DNA from: Limisphaerales bacterium
Lineage (GTDB): Bacteria; Verrucomicrobiota; Verrucomicrobiia; Limisphaerales; UBA11358
Assembly (NCBI GenBank): GCA_003133815.1
Contig: PKZR01000362.1
Span: forward strand, 1 to 11,702
DNA: 11,702 nucleotides
Reading direction: 5' to 3'
The notes under the pieces are model-generated. The model ran no database searches and was not told where the DNA came from. It worked only from the letters and a program-made list of their open reading frames with translations. Positions 7,562 to 11,702 of this stretch are shown in pieces; positions within the stretch are counted from its first letter, which is position 1, and every line of letters starts with the position of its first letter. A program made the translations under genes and the position numbers.

Positions 7562-8798
7562 GAAATTCGCGATCCTCTACGTTGATGACGAGGAAAAATC
7601 TCTGACGAACTTCGCGCGCGCTTTCGGCGAGCAGTTCCGCGTTTTCACCGCCGTAACCGCAATTGAAGGCTTCAAGTTGCTGCAAAAGCACGGCGACGAA
7701 ATCGGCCTGTTGATGACCGACCAGAGGATGCCAGGCGAAAAGGGAGTGTGGCTGCTCGAACGGGCACGTCAGTTCCGCCCGCGAGTCTTGCGGATTCTTG
7801 TTACCGCTTTCGCGGACATGGATGCGGCGATAGCCGCCGTCAACAGCGGCGCGATCTACAAATACGTCACCAAACCGTGGGACCCGCCGCAGCTTGAATT
7901 GACTTTGAAGCAAGGGTTGGAATTCTTCATGGTGCAGGGCGAGCGCGACCAGTTGCTTCACGAAAAAATGTCCGTGCTGCGCAACATGATGATCGCCGAC
8001 CGCATTGTGAGCCTCGGATTGCTTGCCGCCGGATTGAGCCATCACATCCGCAATTCACTCGTTGCAGTGAAGACGTTTCTCGACCTCGCGCCGATGAAGA
8101 TGAACGAGGAGCGTGCGAGCAAAAACGGTCTGCGCAATCCCGATTTCTGGAAGGATTACCACTCAAACGTCCAGTCGCAGATCGGAAAAATCAACAGCCT
8201 GCTCGCCGACCTGCGAAATTCCTCGGACAGTTCCACGTCGCAATTCGCCGACGAGGTGAAATTATCCGAGGTCGTCGGCGCGGCGCTGGAGGTGTTCAAG
8301 GAGGAATTTACGGCGCGGCGAATCCAGGTGGAAAACCAGATTCCCGAAACGCTGCCTTCGCTGCACGCGGACAGGCCGAAATTCCAGCGGTTGTTTGAAC
8401 TGCTTCTCAAGGACGAATTGGCGATGCTGCCTGCGGGCAGCAGGATTCTGCTGCTGGCGGAATTATCCGACGCCGGCGCGAAGCCGGAGATCATTTTCCG
8501 GCTCACGGACAACGGGCCGGGACTGCCGCAGGAGGCGTTGAGCGTCGTGTTCGATCCGTTTGTCGTGCAAGGCGGCAAACCGTCCGAATACGGTATCAAC
8601 CTGATGGCCTGCTTTTTCATCGTCCACCATCACGGCGGCAAGATCGAGGCGCAAAGCCAGCCCGGACGCGGCACCACCTTCACCATCCGCCTGCCGCTCC
8701 AGCCCGAACGCGCCGAGCCCCCGCCCGACGAGACCGCCTTCCTGCAAAAGGCGCTGCTCAACGAAAATCTCTGGGAAAAACTCCTCGCCAGCGGGTGA
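7539..8798 (+). CDS. PhcR/PhcQ-like response regulator with degenerate histidine-kinase output domain
   Basis: Protein of 419 residues. The N-terminal receiver (about 10-128) has the acidic pocket YVDDEE (Asp16/Asp17), phospho-acceptor Asp61 in MTDQRMPG, Thr89 and Lys112 in TKPW. After a coiled coil (130-155) comes a HisKA-like segment with His168 in SHHIRNSL, then a HATPase-like fold. The ATP-binding boxes are uneven. The G1 box DNGPGLP (324-330) and an F-box-like VFDPF (337-341) are good. The N-box Asn is replaced (FELLLKDEL, Lys at about 291), and the G2 box is YGINLM instead of GxGLGL. The acidic residue normally after the phospho-His is His169. The second domain may therefore be a phosphotransfer or pseudokinase module rather than an active kinase. 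No DNA-binding domain is present. It overlaps the sensor kinase gene by 23 bp, so the two are surely co-expressed. This REC-HK layout is the hallmark of PhcR/PhcQ in Ralstonia; orthology is inferred. Confidence 0.87.
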   Translation: MENHYNYKKFAILYVDDEEKSLTNFARAFGEQFRVFTAVTAIEGFKLLQKHGDEIGLLMTDQRMPGEKGVWLLERARQFRPRVLRILVTAFADMDAAIAAVNSGAIYKYVTKPWDPPQLELTLKQGLEFFMVQGERDQLLHEKMSVLRNMMIADRIVSLGLLAAGLSHHIRNSLVAVKTFLDLAPMKMNEERASKNGLRNPDFWKDYHSNVQSQIGKINSLLADLRNSSDSSTSQFADEVKLSEVVGAALEVFKEEFTARRIQVENQIPETLPSLHADRPKFQRLFELLLKDELAMLPAGSRILLLAELSDAGAKPEIIFRLTDNGPGLPQEALSVVFDPFVVQGGKPSEYGINLMACFFIVHHHGGKIEAQSQPGRGTTFTIRLPLQPERAEPPPDETAFLQKALLNENLWEKLLASG

Positions 8799-9097
8799 GT
8801 TGTCATTTGAATTGGAATGATTTCCAACTGCGGCTGACGTTCAAACAATCGCCATTTACATTCAAACAATTGGGACTTACACCCAAGCAATTGGCGCTAA
8901 CAGTCAAACAATCGGCATTTACATCCAAACAATTGACACTGACATCCAAACAATCGGGACTTACGTCCAAACAATTGCCGCTGACGTTCAAGCAATTGGC
9001 ATTTACATTCAAACAATTGCAGTTAACGGCCAAACAATGGCCGCTGACTATTGCACAATGCACGATTACAGCCAAACAATCGTCATTTCCCCAATAA
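8795..9097 (+). CDS. Possible small heptad-repeat protein, coupled to the regulator gene
   Basis: A 100-residue frame starting at GTG 8795, whose GTGA overlaps the stop of the preceding gene, a layout typical of translational coupling. After about 13 residues it is made entirely of twelve 7-residue repeats of the form [LF]-T-x-K-Q-[LS]-x, then ends with FPQ and TAA at 9095-9097, just after the array. Thr and Gln are invariant and Lys fails once (unit 11). There is no Shine-Dalgarno beyond the overlap and no signal peptide or recognisable domain. Against a gene: the repeat is a multiple of 3, so every frame that lacks a stop in one unit stays open, and the reverse strand is open too. It could be a real basic, threonine/glutamine-rich repeat protein or simply non-coding repeat DNA. 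Confidence 0.35.
   Translation: MSCHLNWNDFQLRLTFKQSPFTFKQLGLTPKQLALTVKQSAFTSKQLTLTSKQSGLTSKQLPLTFKQLAFTFKQLQLTAKQWPLTIAQCTITAKQSSFPQ
8834..9085. repeat. Tandem array of twelve 21-bp repeats
   Basis: Twelve contiguous 21-bp units with no insertions or deletions, starting at 8834, 8855, 8876, 8897, 8918, 8939, 8960, 8981, 9002, 9023, 9044 and 9065. Consensus is roughly YTKACRTYCAAACAATYGGCA. The T at column 2, AC at 4-5 and CAAT at 13-16 are invariant. Units diverge at columns 1, 3, 6-8, 12, 17 and 19-21, and unit 11 is the most decayed. Units are non-identical, so this is an old array. A more decayed half-unit may precede it (about 8816-8833). 21 bp is two DNA helical turns, so each CAATTG-like core would face the same side of the helix. 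Confidence 0.95.
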
Positions 9098-9167
9098 AAA
9101 TGATATTTTGCCTCGTAAAGCTGTCAAAACGTCTGCAACGACAACCACTCTCCAAATCACAACGCCA
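9098..9167. other. Gene-free stretch after the repeat array
   Basis: I see no gene, no strong hairpin with a T-run and no repeat unit here. It separates the array from the promoter-like sequence of the next gene. The operon upstream therefore has no evident Rho-independent terminator. Confidence 0.5.
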
Positions 9168-9196
9168 TTGAACCCGCCGTAATTTTTGCGTATCGT
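9168..9196 (+). promoter_or_regulatory. Sigma-70-like promoter candidate
   Basis: TTGAAC (9168-9173) and TATCGT (9191-9196) are separated by exactly 17 bp and lie just upstream of the gene starting at 9215. Transcription would begin around 9203, giving a very short leader that still contains AGGAGA (9205-9210), the ribosome binding site 4 bp before the ATG. Each hexamer matches consensus only partly. Confidence 0.35.
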
Positions 9197-9214
9197 GCGT
9201 GCGCAGGAGATTTT

Positions 9215-10690
9215 ATGACCGAAGATAAATTGAACACCGGCCAGAAGGCGCTCCAGATCAATGTGGACGCCAAAAAATACGGCACCTTCGCCGAGATCGG
9301 CGCGGGCCAGGAGGTCGCACGCTGGTTTTTTCACGTCGGCAAGGCGTCGGGCACGGTGGCCAAGACCATTTCCGCCTACGACATGGCCGTGAGCGACGCC
9401 ATTTACGGCACGGCGGACCGTTATGTCAGCCGCAAGCGTCTTCAGGCGATGCTTGATTACGAATTTAATCTGCTGCTGCAACGGCTCGACAAGACGCGCG
9501 GCGACAAATGCACGTTCTTCGTTTTCGCCGACACCGTCACCACGCGCCGCGACGAGGGTCACGGCTGGCTCGGCATGAAATTCCAGACGCAGCCGCACGA
9601 GACACCGTCGGAAATCATCATCCATGTGCGGATGATCGAGAAGCAAAGCCTTCGTCAGCAGGAGGCTCTCGGGGTCATTGGCGTCAACCTGGTTCACGCC
9701 GCGTTCTACAATTTCAACGAGCCGGACAAAGTCATCACGTCGCTCATGGACGACCTTTCGCGCGAGCGCATCGAGGTGGACATGATCAAGTTTTCGGGTC
9801 CGCGATTCACGGCTGTGGACAACCGCCTGATGGCCTTGCAGCTGGTGCAGCAGGAGCTTGCCGACGCCGCAATGTTCACCTGCGACGGCGAAGTCGTCAT
9901 CCCCGGCGAGGTGCTTTTCAACAAACCCGTGCTGGTGGAGCGCGGCAGCTACCGGCCCATCACCAAGACGACGCTCGACATCCTCGACCGCGCGCGTGAA
10001 CAATTTTTGCGCGAGCCGGAAATGAAGGGCGAGGAGCCGGTCATCCTCATGGAAATGACCCTGCACAGCGTGCTCGACGACGCCAATCTCGCGCACAAGG
10101 ACTTTCTCGACCGCGTTGACCTGTTGCGCACGCTCGGCAAGACGGTGTTGATCTCGAATTTTGGCCGCTACTATCGTCTCGTGCAGTATCTCTCGCGTTA
10201 CACGCAAAAAATGCAGGGCATCGCGCTGGGCATCCCGAGTTTGCGCGGAATTTTTGACGAGAAATTTTACGCCGACCTACCCGGCGGTCTGCTCGAATCG
10301 CTGGGACGGCTGTTCAAGGGCAGCACAAAACTTTACGTTTACCCCTACCGTGAACCCGCCGCCAGCCAGTCGGCAGCCCCCGGGACGGTTTCCGGCGAAA
10401 GCGGCGTGTGGTATCGCCGCGCAGCGAGTGGCGAGATTGTCACCGCCGAAAACCTCGAAGTCGCCATGCACTTGCGACATCTCTACGCGCACCTGCTTGA
10501 AAACGGCCATATCGTCAGCATTCAGAACTACAACCCCGACTATCTCTCGCTCTTCCCGCCGTTCGTGCTATCAAAGCTCCAGTCCGGCGACGTCTCCTGG
10601 GAAAACGACGTGCCGCCGCAAATCGTGGAAGCCATCAAGCGCGGCAAAATGTTCGGCTGGCAGGAAAAGGCGGCGGCGTTGACGGCGTGA
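9215..10690 (+). CDS. Conserved protein of unknown function (about 490 residues)
   Basis: Protein of 491 residues beginning MTEDKLNTGQ. I recognise it as a conserved bacterial family also present in proteobacteria, whose automatic database names (as I recall them, nicotinate-nucleotide adenylyltransferase or TonB-dependent receptor) are not backed by motifs here: there is no HxGH nucleotidyltransferase motif, signal peptide or barrel. Conserved-looking stretches are YGTFAEIGAGQEV (22-34), SAYDMAVSDAIYG (53-65), HGWLGMKFQ (116-124), LGVIGVNL (152-159), VERGSYRP (241-248) and VLISNFGRYYRL (311-322), all soluble in character. A low-complexity Ala/Ser/Gly insert (about 381-400) precedes a conserved end with NLEVAMHLRHLY and NYNPDYL. 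The start is supported by AGGAGA at 9205-9210. It stands alone with its own candidate promoter, ends 2 bp from a convergent gene, and may be independent of the signalling operon. Being a real gene is near certain; function is unknown. Confidence 0.9.
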   Translation: MTEDKLNTGQKALQINVDAKKYGTFAEIGAGQEVARWFFHVGKASGTVAKTISAYDMAVSDAIYGTADRYVSRKRLQAMLDYEFNLLLQRLDKTRGDKCTFFVFADTVTTRRDEGHGWLGMKFQTQPHETPSEIIIHVRMIEKQSLRQQEALGVIGVNLVHAAFYNFNEPDKVITSLMDDLSRERIEVDMIKFSGPRFTAVDNRLMALQLVQQELADAAMFTCDGEVVIPGEVLFNKPVLVERGSYRPITKTTLDILDRAREQFLREPEMKGEEPVILMEMTLHSVLDDANLAHKDFLDRVDLLRTLGKTVLISNFGRYYRLVQYLSRYTQKMQGIALGIPSLRGIFDEKFYADLPGGLLESLGRLFKGSTKLYVYPYREPAASQSAAPGTVSGESGVWYRRAASGEIVTAENLEVAMHLRHLYAHLLENGHIVSIQNYNPDYLSLFPPFVLSKLQSGDVSWENDVPPQIVEAIKRGKMFGWQEKAAALTA

Positions 10691-10692
10691 CA

Positions 10693-11496
10693 TCACATCA
10701 TTCCGCGGGACTTTGGCAAAACATTCAGCGAGTAACGATTTTCCTTTTTGCCAAGTCGCAATCGCGCGGCAAACGCCGTTGAAAGGAGTTTCGTTTTCAG
10801 TACGGATGATTTTTCTCCAGCCGCTAGGACTTTTCCACTTTTCATTATCAGCACGTGCGAAAACACCGGCATCATTTCTTCGACGTGATGTGTCACCAGA
10901 ATGAGCGTCGGAGAATTTTTCCGCCTGCCGAGCCGTTGAATGAATTGCAGAAAATGCTCCCGCGCAGCCGGATCAAGCCCGGCGCAAGGTTCGTCCAGAA
11001 TCAACACGCGCGGCGTCGCCATCAGCGCCCGCCCGATCAAAACCCGCTGCCGTTCGCCCTGCGACAGCATTCCCCACGGACGATCCGAAAGATATTCGCA
11101 CTCGATTTGCCGGAGAATTTTCTGGGCGCGATTTTTGTCCATGGGCAACAGCCGCCCCCAGAAATCAATCATCGCATATTTGCCGCTCGCGACGGTTTCC
11201 AGTGCCGGCTCGTCGTCTGCCATCATCTGCCGCACGGAAGAGCTGACGAGACCGATTTTCTTGCGCAACTCACGCCAGTCAGATTCTCCGTAAGTCTTGC
11301 CGAGCAACGAAATTTCCCCCGCCGTCGGCATCAGATAGCCCGTCAGCGCGCTCAACAAGGAGGTTTTACCGGATCCGTTCGAGCCGAGAATCACCCAATG
11401 CTGGCCCGGTTCCACACGCCAGTCCACGTCGTCCAGAATCACCGTGCCGCTGCGCTCGATGCGCAGGTTTGAAATTTCTAGAACAAGTCTTTTCAC
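10693..11496 (-). CDS. Stand-alone ABC ATPase (ModF/PhrA/YlmA-like)
   Basis: ATP-binding protein of the ABC superfamily, 267 residues from the GTG at 11496, with a single nucleotide-binding domain and no membrane segments. Walker A is GSNGSGKT (38-45), the signature LSQGE (144-148), Walker B LILDEP (165-170), the D-loop AGLD follows, and the H-loop is THH (202-204). The Q-loop region reads GLVSSSVRQ (82-90). SALTGYLMPTAGEI and the aromatic GQHWVILG lead-in match the ModF/PhrA-type ATPases, often labelled molybdenum transport but usually lacking linked permease genes. No permease or binding protein is visible nearby, so the transport substrate is unassigned. A TTG at 11517 would add seven residues, but those codons coincide with one arm of a perfect inverted repeat, so I prefer GTG 11496. 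Neither start has a clear Shine-Dalgarno. The gene is convergent with its left neighbour (2-bp gap) and divergent from the right one. Confidence 0.9.
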   Translation of the reverse strand: MKRLVLEISNLRIERSGTVILDDVDWRVEPGQHWVILGSNGSGKTSLLSALTGYLMPTAGEISLLGKTYGESDWRELRKKIGLVSSSVRQMMADDEPALETVASGKYAMIDFWGRLLPMDKNRAQKILRQIECEYLSDRPWGMLSQGERQRVLIGRALMATPRVLILDEPCAGLDPAAREHFLQFIQRLGRRKNSPTLILVTHHVEEMMPVFSHVLIMKSGKVLAAGEKSSVLKTKLLSTAFAARLRLGKKENRYSLNVLPKSRGMM

Positions 11497-11506
11497 ACGG
11501 ACTATT

Positions 11507-11588
11507 TTAACCAACAAACAACCGGTTCACCAAGTTCAGGCTGGTGAAATCATTAAAAAATATTTGTTTCCCGTGAGTTGTTGGTTAA
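11507..11588. promoter_or_regulatory. Divergent regulatory region with nested inverted repeats
   Basis: TTAACCAACAA (11507-11517) and TTGTTGGTTAA (11578-11588) are perfect 11-bp inverted copies, 71 bp apart start to start. Inside them TTCACCA (11526-11532) and TGGTGAA (11542-11548) form a second perfect inverted pair with a 9-base loop, followed by an A/T-rich run (taaaaaatattt). The block sits between the ABC ATPase (minus) and the gene starting at 11610 (plus). It could be paired operators controlling both promoters, or a cruciform. I see no firm -35/-10 pair. Confidence 0.55.
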
Positions 11589-11609
11589 TTATGGCGAAAT
11601 TTTAAATCT

Positions 11610-11702
11610 ATGAAAAATTTGATTTTTGCTCTTCTTGTTTTACTTTGCGACATGAAAACGAAAGCCGCTGTTCACACGGAAACAGTCGAATACAAACAGG
11701 GC
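11610..11702 (+). CDS. Start of a probable secreted dienelactone-hydrolase-like protein (partial)
   Basis: An open frame from the ATG at 11610 runs off the window after 31 residues. MKNLIFALLVLLC is a signal-peptide-like basic plus hydrophobic start; a plausible cleavage lies after KAA. The following HTETVEYKQG resembles the first strand of dienelactone hydrolase family proteins (E-Y-K-x-G). No Shine-Dalgarno is visible. A second ATG at 11652 is in frame but would lose the signal peptide. The family call rests on about ten residues and is tentative. Confidence 0.5.
   Translation, partial: MKNLIFALLVLLCDMKTKAAVHTETVEYKQG

Noticed and set aside
8803..9075. Minus-strand heptad-repeat ORF as a gene
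   Set aside because: It begins inside a repeat unit with no ribosome binding site, and its openness follows from the 21-bp period. The forward frame has the better start context.
8834..9085. CRISPR array
   Set aside because: Units are contiguous 21-mers without spacers and diverge throughout. No cas genes are nearby.
8834..9085. Plasmid-type iteron origin
   Set aside because: No replication initiator gene or DnaA boxes are seen and the flanking genes look chromosomal.
9083..10207. A 374-residue minus-strand open frame opposite the unknown protein gene
   Set aside because: Composition is rich in His, Arg, Val and Ala as expected for antisense of a GC-rich gene. The sense frame is family-conserved with a good ribosome binding site.
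10693..11496. Complete ABC importer locus for molybdate
   Set aside because: Only the ATPase is present. No permease or binding-protein gene adjoins it, so the substrate label is not supported.
1..11702. tRNA, rRNA or insertion sequence
   Set aside because: I found no rRNA-like stretch, no tRNA cloverleaf and no transposase-like protein in the window.

Overview
The window is a dense, moderately GC-rich bacterial segment. It holds seven complete protein genes I am confident of, one small repeat-coded candidate gene and two genes cut by the window edges. Organism: the FadL-type porin, the gene style and the heptad-repeat DNA fit a Gram-negative, possibly a Verrucomicrobiota (Pedosphaera/Limisphaerales-like) genome. 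This is an impression from protein sequence, not a demonstrated placement. The outer-membrane porin does show that the host has an outer membrane.

Left part (1-3212, all +): the tail of an unknown gene, a classical short-chain dehydrogenase (84-917), an extended-SDR NAD-dependent epimerase/3-beta-HSD-like protein (936-1850), and a FadL/OmpP1-type outer-membrane channel for hydrophobic compounds (1944-3212). The first three are tightly packed. A hairpin-like inverted repeat lies in front of the porin gene. Together they suggest uptake and redox processing of lipid-like or other hydrophobic substrates.

Centre (3388-9097, all +): a compact operon with overlapping genes. (i) A SAM methyltransferase of the PhcB type (the Ralstonia 3-hydroxy fatty acid methyl ester signal synthase family) with a PilZ-like N-terminus. 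(ii) A membrane hybrid sensor kinase with the unusual order TM - kinase - receiver - kinase. (iii) A response regulator whose output is a histidine-kinase-like domain with decayed ATP-binding boxes. (iv) A possible 100-residue protein made wholly of a 21-bp/7-residue repeat, whose GTG start overlaps the preceding stop. Order and architecture match the phcB-phcS-phcR(-phcQ) quorum-sensing locus, so this is a candidate lipid-signal quorum-sensing module outside its well-studied proteobacterial setting. No PhcA-like DNA-binding regulator is in the window.

Right part (9098-11702): a conserved 491-residue protein of unknown function (9215-10690, +) ends 2 bp from a convergent stand-alone ABC ATPase of the ModF/PhrA-like type (minus strand). 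The ATPase is divergent from the start of a probable secreted dienelactone-hydrolase-like gene (11610 to the edge). The divergent intergenic region is framed by a perfect 11-bp inverted repeat enclosing a second, 7-bp one, which looks like a regulatory region.
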